Shown piece after piece: positions 11,824-24,777 of a stretch of 64,000 nt of DNA (within the stretch, counting starts at the first letter, position 1; the number at the start of each line of letters is the position of its first letter). A model generated the notes under the pieces. That model ran no database searches. It was not told where the DNA came from and saw only the letters and a list, made by a program, of their open reading frames with translations. The stretch is from Circinella umbellata (Eukaryota > Mucoromycota > Mucoromycetes > Mucorales > Lichtheimiaceae). The translations under genes were made by a program, and so were the position numbers. The stretch covers positions 434,001 through 498,000 of the forward strand of contig JAIWNF010000001.1 in the NCBI GenBank assembly GCA_025093555.1. Direction: 5' to 3'.

Positions 11824-12363
11824 TTAAATATGATATATACCCTCTGCTTCAGTGCTTTCTTCCATTATTTTATCAGTTTCCAGCTTATCAATATCTTTTT
11901 CAATATCCATTTTATGCTTTTTATTTATACGAAACATGGGTGAGCGTATAATACTAATCACCGGCAAGACAAATGATTGTGGGCGACGGTTTGTAAAATA
12001 AAAAAAAAGGCACAAATACTCTAGCTTAGCTTTTGTTTTCAACATAAAGCGGTCGTTTATTTTAAAACAGCAATTTTTTTTAGGTATGTTTACTTGTAAA
12101 GAAAACCCATGATGTTTTTTTAATAAATTAATGTCATCATGATGCTTTTGTTGTTTCCCTGAATATTGATAGTGCGCACCTCCATTATACAAAGTCTGAT
12201 ACCATACTAATGCCAAATCATAAAAAATGTTCATGACCACACTGAAAACTTCAGATGGCCAGGTTGAATGAAAATTCACTGCCAAATTGCAAAAAAAAAA
12301 AAAAAAGCAAATCCTGTAGAAAGCTTTTGATAACAATTTTGGATTGTTCGATATACTAACCAT
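11824..12363 (-). CDS. Hypothetical ORF of 179 codons, possibly transposon relic
   Basis: This is the longest frame in the 9-14 kb gene-poor block and starts just inside the CCGAAC-repeat terminus. The product is Lys/Asn/Phe-rich, with a Cys/Phe-rich N-terminal run built on a homopolymer (poly-Phe from an A tract) and a Lys/Glu-rich C-terminus (DIEKDIDKLETDKIMEESTEAEG). No transposase catalytic motif or known domain is recognised. A YNGGA segment also occurs in a short frame at 42181-42363, but the match is too short to mean much. It could be a lineage-specific gene, a remnant of element cargo or chance. Confidence 0.25.
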   Translation of the reverse strand: MVSISNNPKLLSKAFYRICFFFFFCNLAVNFHSTWPSEVFSVVMNIFYDLALVWYQTLYNGGAHYQYSGKQQKHHDDINLLKKHHGFSLQVNIPKKNCCFKINDRFMLKTKAKLEYLCLFFYFTNRRPQSFVLPVISIIRSPMFRINKKHKMDIEKDIDKLETDKIMEESTEAEGIYHI

Positions 12364-12444
12364 ATTTCCTATCGTAATATGTTACGCTTGTTATTAGCTT
12401 AAATCTGACTTATCGTTCATGAACAATTTTTTGGGGATCATCAA

Positions 12445-13482
12445 CTGAAAAAAAAAGCATATTAGGTAGAGAGTTACAACACTACTCAGACGTAATGACG
12501 ATGATAAGTGCTAAGTATTTCGTTACGTATCAGGTATTGCCGATTGGAATAATATAAAAAGATTCAGCTTAAAAGACCTTTACCTTTATTGCTCATGAGC
12601 TTCGTTAGATATGCATAAAGAAGCAACTTCAACTGAACCCGAGTTATTGGAAAGAGTTTTGTGTTCTTGTATAGTACTTAATTTTAAACAACAGCCGTTG
12701 TTATGTCATGTTCATTATTTTATAAATGAACATATTGTGCGGTACATAAATCTTTTCTTCTTGTCTAGACTGATAAGTTTCATAGCTACATGTTGCTACA
12801 TTTATCATATTAAGAAGCAATTTTTGTTGCGTCTTAAACAAGAGAAGAACTCTTCAAAACATGATGTCAATATCATCTATATTTTAATAAGCAGCAATAA
12901 TAATATTCCTTGGCATACACCTTGTCGGAGATTGCTGCAGGGAACGCAGAAATCCGAAAAAAAAAATGCATCTCAATACTATGAATATACCTTCAATTGA
13001 CAAAGCGTGTTTTGCTTCCGTTTATATATTAAAACTACGTCATAATAAATGTGCCACCACAATCCAATTTTGGGTATGCAGCTGTGTTGAAAAAAAAAAA
13101 AAACAGAATGAGCTGGCCGACAAAAATTATTTTTCTTATCGACTTACATATCAGGATATACCAGATATAAGTATATTTTATTTTACTTTCGTTATGGCTT
13201 TATTATAACCAGTAAATGAAAAAAAAAGTCGTATTAGGTATATTTGATTATGATCAAGCTCAGAATTTATTGTTAGATATAGGAAAACTAAGTCAGAACG
13301 ACACTTTCAATGGGGTTAACATTTGGATTATATATAAAAATAAGAGATATATTTCGATTCTTACATAGTAGCACTATAATCGTACCTATCACCAAAAAAA
13401 GTTTAATCTTCAAGATCTCCAGGTTACACAAAAAAAGACCCTTTGACTCTTTATATGAAGAAAAAAAAAACTGTATTAGGTA
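12445..13482 (+). repeat. Three dispersed copies of an A-tract plus TATTAGGTA motif
   Basis: The copies are near 12447-12468, 13216-13240 and 13456-13482. Each has TGAA followed by a run of A, then two or three variable bases, then RTATTAGGTA. Copies two and three start with ATG-AAR-AAA and end at GTATAT or GTAAGT, so they also look like tiny first exons with a splice donor (MKKK...VLG). Nothing downstream extends them into a gene. Confidence 0.4.
12611..13000 (+). other. Unsupported 129-codon open frame in a gene-poor block
   Basis: The frame lies between motif copies one and two. It has scattered Cys/His and hydrophobic runs but no recognised family, and a second overlapping frame (12966-13208) follows. 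I list it only so that the region is accounted for. Confidence 0.15.
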
Positions 13483-14229
13483 AGTTTTCTTTGATTCATG
13501 ACCAATCAGTTTATGTATTTATCATTGTTACATTGTTTATTATTATTAATGAATGATTGGATGCGGAGACGACGGACTATCAACCGTGCCACCAAAAATA
13601 TAAATATATTTGTTGTGAGTATTTATGATCATGTGGAGTAAACAAACATGTAAACTGTTTATGTTTTAAAAATATAACTTTATAATGAATGTGGTAATAT
13701 GCGAGGCACAGAACAATTGCTTCCTTATCGGACCAATCATATTCATGAATCTATTTACTGATAAGATAAAGGTTTTATGCATGTATTTGGTCTTTTTATG
13801 TACAAAAATAATAATAATACTAAACTATATTTAAAAAAAAAGAGAAGTTGTTAGATGAAAATGAAATGCGATACAAGAGAGATAAAGAAATATATTATCT
13901 CATCTAGAAGACAGAGGAAAGGAAATGTAGGTACAGGGAAAAAATATAAGTTGTGTACGTAGTAGTGGTGTATAGAAGATATGTATAATAATAAAATGCA
14001 TAAAGAATATGAAGTGGAAAAAAAAAGGGAGTACGGAAAAACAGGAGGTATTTTTTTTTGTTCATTTCATTTCATTGTGTTGGATGGATAGTATATGTAT
14101 ACCTGTATATATATGTATATAAGGAGAGATAGAGAAGAAGATAGTAATTTGTATATATGCAAAACAGAAAAGAAAGAAAAAGTGGAGTATATTATTGAAA
14201 GAAAAAAAAACGGTGTATAATCTTGTAAT
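13483..14229. other. Intergenic, no supported gene
   Basis: A+T-rich 3' flank of the NmrA-like gene at 14230. A run of GA-rich, A-rich and TA-rich tracts is present; no frame is supported. Confidence 0.5.
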
Positions 14230-15359
14230 TTAGACAACAAATGGTGTTGGCATGGGAGAGCGGAATACATCTTGTACCTTATCGTCTTCAAAGTATTCGT
14301 TCAGAGTTTTCCCGCTTTGTCCCGTCAATGCCTCAAGGTCGCGGGTAATTTCAAACCGACCACCAGCCATAGATTTTTGTTGTAATCCCCATACTTCAAG
14401 CAAGAAAGCAACATGTTCTTTGTTGCCAATACTTTCATATAAGATCTGTTCTAAAGCATTCAAGTCAATTAAGTTGAGTTCAGCATCGTCCCGTTGTAAA
14501 CAAGTCAGAACGCGTGCACTGACTTCTTCCAAGGTAAGTAGTTGTGGACCAGTCAATTTATACACATTGTTACGATGGCGAGTGGTGGGTGCATAAGCAA
14601 TACAAGCTGTGCCTTGAGCAATATCAGCCATGCTAGATGATTCAATAGCAAATTCAAGATGCTGACCAGATACAGGGAATGCGTTGTTTTCAAAAATATA
14701 TTTACGGAACACACGAAGATGTTCGTAAAGTATGCCTGGATAACGTAAGATGGTGCAGTTTTCGCATTGTGTACGTAAATAAGTTTCAATCATCATGTAT
14801 TGGCTACGGTAAGTTGTCGGGTCAGCCAAGCTGATACACATTGCGGGATCGCGGAATGGTGATGATGGCGGCGATACGGGATCGAGCGGCGAAAACGGGG
14901 TCAAGAAAATAATATGGTTGACCTTTGCCTCTTTGGCTGCATCAATAAAACTGTTTGTTTTTATATCAAATTATTAGTAAAATAGAGAAGATGATAAATT
15001 CGTGTTTGAAAGAAAAGATAATCAACTTACGCTTTGGCATATTGGAATGCATTTGCACGACTGATACGTTCGCTTAAAGGATCCACCACCAGACACAATT
15101 TAGCTACATCACGTAAAGCATCTACTGCAGCTTTATGATCGTTAAAAATATCGAATGCACGCAAGTTGGCGCCTTGTTCTTTGAGTGCAACTGCTCTGGT
15201 AGTAGATGCGTCAGGTAATCCTGCGTATACAGGATATCGTGGAAGGTGTGGGTACTTGGATGGGAATTGAAGCATACGTTGAGTGATAGCATAGCCTTTA
15301 TCACCGTCTGCGTTTGTTACAAAGATAGGACCTTTACCGTCAATATATGATGTAGTCAT
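14230..15359 (-). CDS. NmrA-like / atypical SDR NAD(P)-binding protein
   Basis: Two exons (15359-15031 and 14950-14230) separated by an 80-nt GTAAGT...AACAG intron encode 349 residues. The N-terminal strand reads GPIFVTNADGDKGYAITQRML, where a degenerate glycine loop replaces the usual G-x-x-G-x-x-G. The following Rossmann elements are recognisable: DIFNDHKAAVDALRDVAKLCLVVDP, then VNHIIFLTPFSPLDP, then a substrate-lobe segment TILRYPGILYEHL. The C-terminal half contains VYKLTGPQLLTLEEVSARVL, typical of NmrA-like proteins. Such proteins act as NADP(H) sensors or reductases; which applies here cannot be told. It is not closely similar to the NmrA-like cluster at 39-46 kb, so it is a separate lineage. 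The weak glycine loop could reduce cofactor binding. Confidence 0.82.
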
Positions 15360-18302
15360 TGGAATGGTTTTAGAAAAGTAAATAGAAAGAGGAATGAGAA
15401 GTGAAGTGAAGAGTGAGGAAAGAGTAAAAAAAAGAAGAAAAAAAAAAGTTTTTTTAGTGTCGGCTTTGGATCCGCCTTCTCCTTTTATAACAATTCAAAG
15501 AGTAAAAAAAAAAATTAGCATAAAAACCCTATCGGATCTCCAATCTTACTGATTGCTTTTTTTAATTTGATTGGTGATTGTGGGTTTCAGATGGTTTGCG
15601 TTCCTTTTACCTTTTTCATATTTTATAGCATTCAGGGCCCAATTCTATTTATTTTTCTTTTCAAGATTAATGAAAAAAGGCTCAAGATAAATAATGATAT
15701 CTCAGTTAAGGAGTATATTATAAGGATAAATCCTTGTTATAATCCAATAAAAATATGGAATGAAGCAGAGTGATCAGGGAGTGACTCATTACTCGTTCAC
15801 TCCTTTTCCAACCAATAAACCAGTTTTGATCATGAATCAATAATACAACACCATAACAACAACAAAATTTATTAAATGGGAAATACTAAATTTGGAATGA
15901 CGACTTATTAATATGGAATGTCAGTCAAAATTATACTTCTGATGTAATGGTTTTGATGCACATGCCTGAGCCCATTAATGTGTCAGTACTATATATTATC
16001 TCCCCCAAAAAAATAAATATTATTATCAATTAAAATAGAACATATTAATGGTGTTTATGAAACTATTTAGAGTGATCGACTCATTTTTTTTTCTTTTTGG
16101 ATTCACTTGATACAATTATCATTATCTAAATAACAATAAATAATAATAATAATAATAATAATAATGCTGCAGTTCTTAATTCTTATTGAGTTTGCTTTGT
16201 GAAACCGCCGTAAGTTTTCTTCTTAGGTAAATCAACGTGATGTAAGATGAAAAAAAAAGTGCTCTGTTGATAAGATTTGATGGAACATTAACAATACAAT
16301 GCAAATAAGAAAGATGAGCGGATAAACGATACTAATTTAATTCTCTGGGTAAAAATAATTATAATGATTACACAACTTTGGCAGAAAAAGAATGTTCTGT
16401 TGATCACCACACATAATCACAAAGCAACTCAATGTTCCATTTCTCAGCGAACAATGAAACGATCTGAAAAATAATAAACTACATCTTATTCAATAATAAT
16501 AATTTTTTTTACGTAACTCAATAGAAATTAAAAAAAAAAGAGTAATGGGGGGTTTTTTGAATATAAACAAAAAAGGCTATTCCGTTAACTCTTTTTTTTT
16601 TTTTACCAGCTTGTAGCTTTTGGTGCAACTTTCCTGGAAAAGGAATCATTCCACGATACTGTACTATATTTTTCTTTAAAAAATAAATAAACTGTTAAAT
16701 AGTTTCATCTTGTTTAGCTCACATCTTTTTCTTTCTTTAAACTATCTCACACTACATTTAATAAATGATATATATCACAGTTTTTTCATACTTACCAAAT
16801 AGCAATGATTATAAAATTTTTTTAGCTCGAATATACTAAATATTGGACAAACGATGAAGCCACGAGTATTATTAGTATCTATCATGCTGTAATATTGCCC
16901 TTATACTATTCATAAATATAGTAACTTATTCTACTATGTCATCATATGTATACTTAAAAGGTCATTGGGAATCCAATAGTGGGAATAATGACGTATTATT
17001 AAATGTAGTTCACAATAATTTTAACTTTATAATACCAGCCTACTGTTAATTTTCTCTCTGTTACGTATTCACAACTTCTTAATTGTTTTAATAGCATCCT
17101 TTAATTTAATCCGGTCCCCGAAACATTTCAGCATCAACAAATCATTTGTCAAATTATTGATGATCATTTGATGCTTATATATTCTGTAAACAATAAATCT
17201 GGTAAGTTTGTAGTTTAATATGCAGCCATTTTTAATGAGTCGCGGATGATGAAAAAAAAAGTGTCTGTGTTCAAATGATGCATCGCACAGTTTGGTACAG
17301 TAGTAATAAATTAATGTAAAAGTAACTTTTAGATAGCTAGCATCATCGCTGTTAGCATTATGCAAGCACACAAAAAAGGCTTAATTTTATTATTCGTTTA
17401 CGTATACCATTTAAGCTTCTATAACTTTGTTTATTATGTCCTCTGACTTCATTCTTTTACAGGGTACTTGCTTTTCTTCTCTCTAAAAGGAAGTATCAGA
17501 CGGCCAATATTTTGTTTTAGTATTTGGGGAGTTAACTGCTTATAGTATCAACCTGTAATTTTTGCCATCTAAATATATTAATTAATAGCATATGACGCCA
17601 TATAGAGCTATTTGCTCACTTTTACCCGGTAGAAAATACAGTAACCACACTATGAGAATGTGTATGTTGGTTCATGACCTTAAAATTACAAACGTATATT
17701 GAACATAATGCCAAAACAGTATTTTTGTGTTTTTTTTCTTACGTATGTCCTACGAACAGTGTTATATCTCTTTCCTCTCAGTAACAAAAGCAAAACGTTG
17801 AGCCATACGTCAGTGCAATACGTACCATATCAATTGTAAATCATAACCATAATACAGAAATAAAAAGAAGCTCTGATTTATTACATTTTTGGGTACGTAC
17901 GTATAAATTTTAAACGAGGCAATAAACATGACTTGGTGATTATAGATAACCTTATATTCCTTATCAACATCGATCGACTGAATCTGGGCAAAACTGATGG
18001 GTTTCCTAACTTTATCATAGAATTAGACGTTTGTGTTGCACACGAGTTGTAAGTGCAACCATGGAACTATTACCAAATTTCACTACATACAGTACACCTC
18101 CTTGAAGAAGCATATTATTATATCTGTATATAATTGAATGAATAAATTATCTACATATAATATATACGATATAGTAGATATCATTACCTATGTTTTAGAC
18201 TTGTTATAACATGGCCAACAAAAAAAACATTGTCATTGAACTGATATTTAATATAAAGAATCATTGAGCAAAAGCTTATTTTATTTATTATAATACATAT
18301 GT
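15360..18302. other. Gene-free A+T-rich stretch with AAT microsatellite
   Basis: Nearly 3 kb without a supported gene. An (AAT)n microsatellite lies near 16140-16163. Minus-strand frame 17069-17371 (100 codons, Lys/Ile/Tyr-rich) has no recognised family and is not called as a gene. The first 120 bases upstream of 15359 are GA-rich and probably form the 5' flank of the NmrA-like gene. Confidence 0.55.
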
Positions 18303-20935
18303 TTACAAAATATCAGCGAACATACGCATCCTTAATGTATTAGCTTCGTTTTTATCTTTTTCTACTTTGACTACCCCCTTTCCTGATATGCAGTGAAAAA
18401 CGATCATCCTTATTCCATCTTTTGTCTGTAATAAAACCCGAACCTCTGGACAAAAAGTATCACATGTTTCCATGACTTGTTTAAGGCAACGACAAATATA
18501 TTGTGAATCCTGCATGTCATCATTACGCTCTACCACTACGATTGTTATTTCTATAATAGATTTTGGTAGTGCCATAAGTAACCGATACAAGTCCATCTCA
18601 GCATATATTTTTACAAATGTAAAAGAACATAACAGAGGATTCGTTGTCACATCCAACGCTGCTGTAATTCCATCTATAGTCAATTGATTGCATCCATGAA
18701 GAGATAATTTTGTTAACTGCGAGTTATTAATAACTAGTTGTCGCAAGTCATGATTCGTAAAAAAGGGTCCTCGTACAGTGACTTCTTGAAGCGTTGTACA
18801 GTTTTCAAAAAATAATTGGGCGCTAGTAAAAGGTTGATATCCACTTTCGAGCAAAGACTTCACATAATCTCGACTTTGAGGTTCATTTGTAAAATATTCA
18901 GATGTTGAGTTGATAAAATATACACAGTGAAGTTGAGATAGCTTGCTTAGTTCAAATAGAGCTTCATCTGATGTTGGTGCAGTTAAAACAATGACTGCGA
19001 GTGAAGAACATTTTTGTACAATCGTTCTTGCTTGTTGGGGTTTTAACATATTATCTTCATGAGTATGATGTCGACCACCTACTGTACGATCCATGTAGAG
19101 ACCCAATTCGTAAAGATGAGGAAGTTTATTCAATATACTGCTGACGTGAACGTTGAACACTTCGATTGGAAAATGTAGTACCTGAAGAGTGTTGAAACTT
19201 TTTTGGATCAGTGATCCAATTCCATTTATGCCCAAACAGGCCTTTGCTAACATATGACTTTGGTGAATCATGGGTCGCAAAGTAAGTTCTCTGAATCCTT
19301 TCCCCATTATTGAATAACGATTGCTGTCATTGTAGTTTTTGCTGGCATCAATACATACTGATAAGACTGGTTTGGCTTTAAAATGATACCCACATCGAAG
19401 TGTTATAAGATTTGGACAATGTAAATCCAATGCATGTAATAAGCTGACTCGAACTTCGTCCAGTAAATGAGGTGTTCGCGGTTCCCCAATGATCAAATGT
19501 TGAAGATAATGGACTTTTTGCCAAAATGGTTCTCGAAAGGCTGGAATAGGTACACCTTCCATTTCAAGATAGGTAAGTAATGAGTGTTGATTCTCCATCT
19601 GTTTCAGACTGTCGTCATCTATAATACTACCACGTTCAGCATACTCATCGTACACTTTGGTAACATGACTCCTAGTAATGAATTGCATCCGCTTCATCTT
19701 GTCATATTTGCTTTTTCCAGACGAATATCGATTTTTTTGTTGCCGATATAGCTGTTCTCGCTGTTGCATAAAGATTTGTCGCGATGGTGATTCTTTAGTA
19801 GATGAGTATATGTGTATAATGTTTGGGCATGAAATGATAACATCGAAAATGAATTGAGGCAATAAATTTTCATGTATCACAATCTCTTTGAGAGTATCCT
19901 TGTTATCTTGTAAAAACTGAATTATTTTCTTTCGTATAGATGGAAGGGCATCATTGGGATCTCCACGAAGTTCTATTATTGATAAATAGAAAGGTATAAA
20001 TCTTCCTCTCGTTTTCATCACATAGAATATAAAGGGCAGAAAAAGAAGATAAAAACAATGGCTCTTTACTTACCTAGTTTTTCAATATGAGTACATTTGT
20101 ACTGTAATAACAAGTCAAACGCCTTCAGTTTCAAACTAGCAGCTTCATAATAGTCATAGTCATCAAACTGGATGACAATTTTACGGACTTTCCCATGCTC
20201 TAATGCATTTGCAATCATTCGCTCCACGACCGACCCAGGCATATATTCCAACACCAATTCATGTGAGAATTGAGGTGCTTCATCCAAAATAAATTTTCGC
20301 CAGCTAGTACAAACCCTGGCACATACCAGCCGATCTTGCACAGATAATAAATTAATAAAAATATCTTCAAGCAGTTCAATTGGGAGTTTCTCTACGAGTA
20401 TACCCGTCGTTGTCGTACGACTCACTTGTAATAAAGCTTCAAGCTTTAGATTTCTCAATATCTCATTGTATTGAGATAATTCAGTAGTTGTAGGGATGAA
20501 TGATAGTTCGCTGTTATAATCCTTATCGTTACTGCTTGTGTTGACACCTATTTGTTGTGAAGAAAAACCTCGATCACAAATATCGACTACATCGTTGTAT
20601 TTTGCTAAAGATAAAAGCGCCTGGGCAGCACATATATATCCCTGAGCTATCTGTGGCGCTAAACCAATCGATTGATACGCATTATCCAGACTTATATAGA
20701 GATTGTCTTGCAATATGGCAATGATAGCACATTTCAAGAATAAAGCTGCGAGATCATTCTTATGAGTTATGTCGCATATTTCCATCAAATTAGTAATGGC
20801 GTTTTTATAATATTTGAAAAGTTGTGATTGGTGATGTGCATCATCAACTCTAAGATTTTGTATGAAATGCGGTAATGTATTATTTTTGTTATTGTCGTTG
20901 TCACTATATTCGAGAAGAAGTTTTATATATGACAT
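18303..20935 (-). CDS. TPR/F-box/leucine-rich-repeat protein A
   Basis: Two exons (20935-20074 and 20005-18303) encode 854 residues across a 68-nt phase-1 intron. The layout is N-terminal TPR-like helices (about residues 35-135, including GYICAAQALLSLAKYNDVV), an F-box (about 180-225, LPIELLEDIFINLLSVQDRL then CTSWRKFILDE) and a long leucine-rich-repeat region to the C-terminus. That order matches Dia2/Pof3-type F-box proteins, which act as substrate receptors of SCF ubiquitin ligases by binding Skp1 through the F-box and substrate through the LRRs. The target is unknown. It is first in transcription order after protein B in a head-to-tail trio at 18-27 kb. The acceptor used (GAG) is less canonical than the donor GTAAGT but is the only one keeping frame and the shared junction. 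Confidence 0.88.
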
Positions 20936-21150
20936 GGAAACAACCCAATTTCGTGGGAAAGAAATCCCATCATTTCAGAAATGATAATTTATTTAGAGCT
21001 GCGCCTTTACACTCTTGTAAAACTGAGTAAACATGTTTACTTATAATATTGCTATTTATTAAAAGAAATGTATAGTAATGAACTTTATAGGTTTTTACAT
21101 GTATTAATACTAAAAATAAAGAAAAAAAATTTCAATAGCGAAGGCTCCCC

Positions 21151-24100
21151 TTAAATGAGCCCTAGGATGGGCTTTGCAATAATAATATCATTAGTAGTTT
21201 TGGCTATTACGGATGATTGACCTGGTATACAGTCAAAAATATAAGTAATATATTCTGGCTTCTGATTCGGTATGAAAAGATCAGGTATAAAGTAGGTCCT
21301 TAGACCATTATGTTTGATCCACGCTGTTGTTGTTAGTGGTGTTTCACTGGAAGCAGTCGGTAAATATTCATAACATTGTTGCTCTTCATTAAGTATCTCC
21401 AAAACTTCATTGTATCCCAGGGAATCACATTCAATTATAACTAACTCTTCCAGTCTAGGTAATCGTGCTATGCTGGTAATGACTGACTTATTCAACAACA
21501 TATACACCAATGTAACATGTCGCAAATATTGTAGAGCTGGCAGTAATCTGGATGACGATGAAGACGATGACGACGATGACGTTGAGGAAGAAAAAGCGTC
21601 AACGATGCCATTAGATGTGAGAGAAGAACATTCAATCAACTTTATACTTGTTAGCTGCGAGTTATTGGTTATCAAAGTAACAAGATTTGCGTCTGTAAAA
21701 TCCTCACCACCAATACACAGTTCGGTAAGTACTTTGTAATTATGAATACAATTGTTGGATATTTTTTCGGTCGGTTGATGAGGTGATTCAGAATTGAGGA
21801 TAATAATAGCATCGCTGATAGCAGACAATACCTTACTAATATCAGTATAGACACGGTCTGCATCAATATTACGATTAGCAGTGCTATCGGCTTTTAGCCT
21901 TTCAAGCTTTCTTCTTGTATAGATAATCTTTCGAGTAAGTACGGCGCGTTGTATTCTGCTAACAGTACCAATATCAAGAGTTCCAGGAGGGAGAACACGA
22001 AGTTGACGAGCTTGTTCGACTGCGCCCTGGGCATAAGTAGCAAATTCACGTGACATTTCTGACTGCTGTGTCATCATAATTTCCCCATTTTGACGATTGA
22101 GTTGCAGGCGGTAGGCAATCGAATGTCGCTGCTCATTATATAGTTGATTTTGGATAGATTGTACCTCGCTTCGAATAGTAGCAATTTCAAGTTGATGATT
22201 GATAGGGTGACCATTATTAAAAGACCGACTAAAATCAAAATCTCTTTGACACCTCAGTTCGGTTAGTGACACGTACCATGGCAATACAGATAGTGAGCGT
22301 AATCGACTTGCTTTTTTGAATCCCCTCAAACTCGTCGGAGTCAGTTTTATTCTATTTAATACAACTCGTTCTAATGCAGGGCAGTTTCTGACCATGGCGG
22401 TAATATCGCATTCCTCTATTGTTATATCATTACCTTGAGAATTCCATCGCTGATGGAGCTGGAGATCCCGAAGGTGAGGGCACCGTAATTTTGTCAATTT
22501 TTTGAGTCCATCAACCCCTAGTGTTTCTGTTTGTAGAATAAGGACTCTCAAAAATTCACAGTTGTTTTTCGAAATCAACAAAGGAAAAATAATTGTTCGG
22601 TAACTTTGACTGGTAGTTTCGCGATACGGGGAACAAGCGATAAGCTCTCGTAGTGCAAATTGTTTTGTGCTTTCTTGTTGATTTCGTAGTTGTTCTATTT
22701 CCTCCTTTTCATTCCAATTATCCCTACTACCAATATCCCATCCTGCACCAAATCGAAACGTTTTTAATTTTTGGCAATGTTGTATAATATAGCGTGATAT
22801 AACGTCGAAGTCACCGTGGAACTTGATTGATTCTTTAATCGCAAGATGTTCAAGAAGTGGTAACCGATTCCAAAACAATGGATTGAGCAAAAATTCAATC
22901 TGCACACCAACTATTTCAAGCCGTCTCAGCGCCAAATGAGGGTTGATAGGGTGATTGATTTTAGCAATTCTAGCATTTTGTTGCTGAACAGTTGTTTCGG
23001 ATAACCAAGTTGGATTGGAACCTAAGTTTATGACATTGCCCAAGCGGGTATACTGTAGTTCGTACTGTACATTTCTACTGCACGTTATATTGGATCCGTA
23101 GGAATTGTAACAAAGCCTTTTCCCACGAAACGTCGAACTTGGTATACTATTGTTACCACTTTCCAAAAGAGAATGATGAGCTGCTATCACAAGGTGCGAT
23201 AAGCTCGGACAAATAGCGATTGCATTGGTTGTAACCGTATTATCGATAGCATTACATATTGTCAAGCTTTTCAAGGTATCTCTGTTTTGTCTTAATATCT
23301 GGACATATAAAGATCTTGTATCACGGTTTGTTTTACCCAATTCAGTCAAGATTTCTAATAAAATAAAGCCACCAACATATATATATTGTTTAATTTTTGT
23401 CTAATTTTCTTTTCGTTATCCATCATAACACAGCATTACTTCAAAATCACATAATACCTAAGGAGCTTATACGAAAACTGGATTTGTGTAACAAGTGTAG
23501 TACAAACTTGAATGGCAATGGTGATATATCAGGATGTATTGATACAGATCCACAGTTTTTCATTTTACTATTACCACCACTATAATAAGCAACATTTTTT
23601 TCATTACTGTTGTTACTATTCATACTATCAGCATAGCAGCTCACCAATCGTTTCATTGCTTGCTTTGGCATGCTGCCCAAGACCAATTGACGTGACATGC
23701 GGGGTAATTCATCCAATAGGAAATCTTGCCAGAACCGACAAGTAAACATACATTGTACTCGATCTTGGAAGGAAATTAAATTGACAAAGATATGATGTGT
23801 CAATTCCAATGGCAGTTTCTTAAATAGACAAGTATTCATACGATCTATATCCAATTGAACCGCACGTTTTGCTTGAATAAGTTGATACACTTTTTCTTGA
23901 ATATCAGATCTTAGGTAGTTATCACAGCTATCACTAGATTCTTCTAAAACAGATGCTCCTTTGGAATAGACAGCCATAGCTTCGCCATAGCTTCTATTTA
24001 ACCTTAAAACGTTAACAGCAAACAAGTATCCATCTATGGAACGAGGAGCCAGTTCAATAACCCTATAAGCATCTTGAATGCTCTCTTGTAAGTTGCCTTG

Positions 24101-24292
24101 ACACTTCTTGGTCATTGCCCGCTTCAGTAAAGTCCGTGCCAATACGTCTTGATGGATCAAAGTAACAGCAGCATTCAAGTTCGCCATGGCAGCATCATAA
24201 TTATTGGAATTGAAACCAACATTAGCATTTTCCCACAAATGTTCAAGAGCCTGGAAATTTGGGTCGCTGTCACCAAGAGATTGAGAATCCAT
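21151..24292 (-). CDS. TPR/F-box/leucine-rich-repeat protein B (long form with insert)
   Basis: Two exons (24292-23458 and 23354-21151) give 1012 residues. The start MDSQSLGDSD is chosen over an upstream in-frame ATG at 24385 because it matches the short N-termini of its neighbours and TPR similarity begins just after it. TPR-like helices occupy about residues 15-150, with an F-box near 158-205 (LPLELTHHIFVNLISFQDRV, CRFWQDFLLDELPRM). The LRRs follow, including LTELCIGGEDFTDANLVTL and LPRLEELVIIECDSL. Unlike A and C, the LRR region is interrupted by an Arg/Gln-rich helical insert (around LNRQNGEIMMTQQSEMSREF to TRKIIYTRRKLERLKAD). A poly-Ser run encoded by TCx repeats is also present. Presumed SCF substrate receptor; target unknown. 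The phase-1 intron sits at the same place as in A and C. Confidence 0.88.
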
Positions 24293-24440
24293 AAAGGTTA
24301 AAAGAGAAAATATAGTTGTAAGAAAGAAAGAAGAAAAAAGGAAGTGTTGTTCATCCCTTTTTATACCTTTCAGTGTGCAGCCCATTTTTTTTTAAAATAG
24401 CTACTCATTGTGCCTGACATGCATTGAAATGGTTTAAAGA

Positions 24441-24616
24441 CCAATAAAAATGAAGAAAAATCACCCACAGACATCAATAAGCCAACTCTTAAATTTATAG
24501 AAGCGTACATATTGTACTTTACAAAAAGGTATTCTTTTAGCACTAATTCTCATATTGTATAACCTTTTGTACAAAATTTTATTGGCTCTTTGGTGTCTGT
24601 CAACCTTTTTTTATTG
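24441..24616. repeat. Imperfect fold-back (nested inverted repeat) of about 175 bp
   Basis: The left arm 24441-24484 and the right arm about 24582-24616 are imperfect reverse complements; the core pair is ACAGACATCAATAAGCC and GGCTCTTTGGTGTCTGT. A second inverted pair lies inside: ACAAAAAGGT (24521-24530) and ACCTTTTGTA (24562-24571). It sits between proteins B and C, inside B's 5' flank, and could be a small MITE or a structured transcript. The rest of 24293-24777 shows no gene. Confidence 0.45.
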
Positions 24617-24777
24617 ATGTTATGTATTGTTGCGCAGTAAAAAACGGGAAAGCAAGATTGAGTGAACTTATTATATATATATAAGCGTACATTTTTGATA
24701 GTGGAATATTTTATATATACATAGTAAAACTAACTGAGCTAAGGGAATACATGATAGGAGGATATAGAGTATATTTG

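Noticed and set aside
17069..17371. 100-codon minus-strand frame
   Set aside because: No family, no splice partners and Lys/Ile/Tyr-rich composition expected from A+T-rich background.
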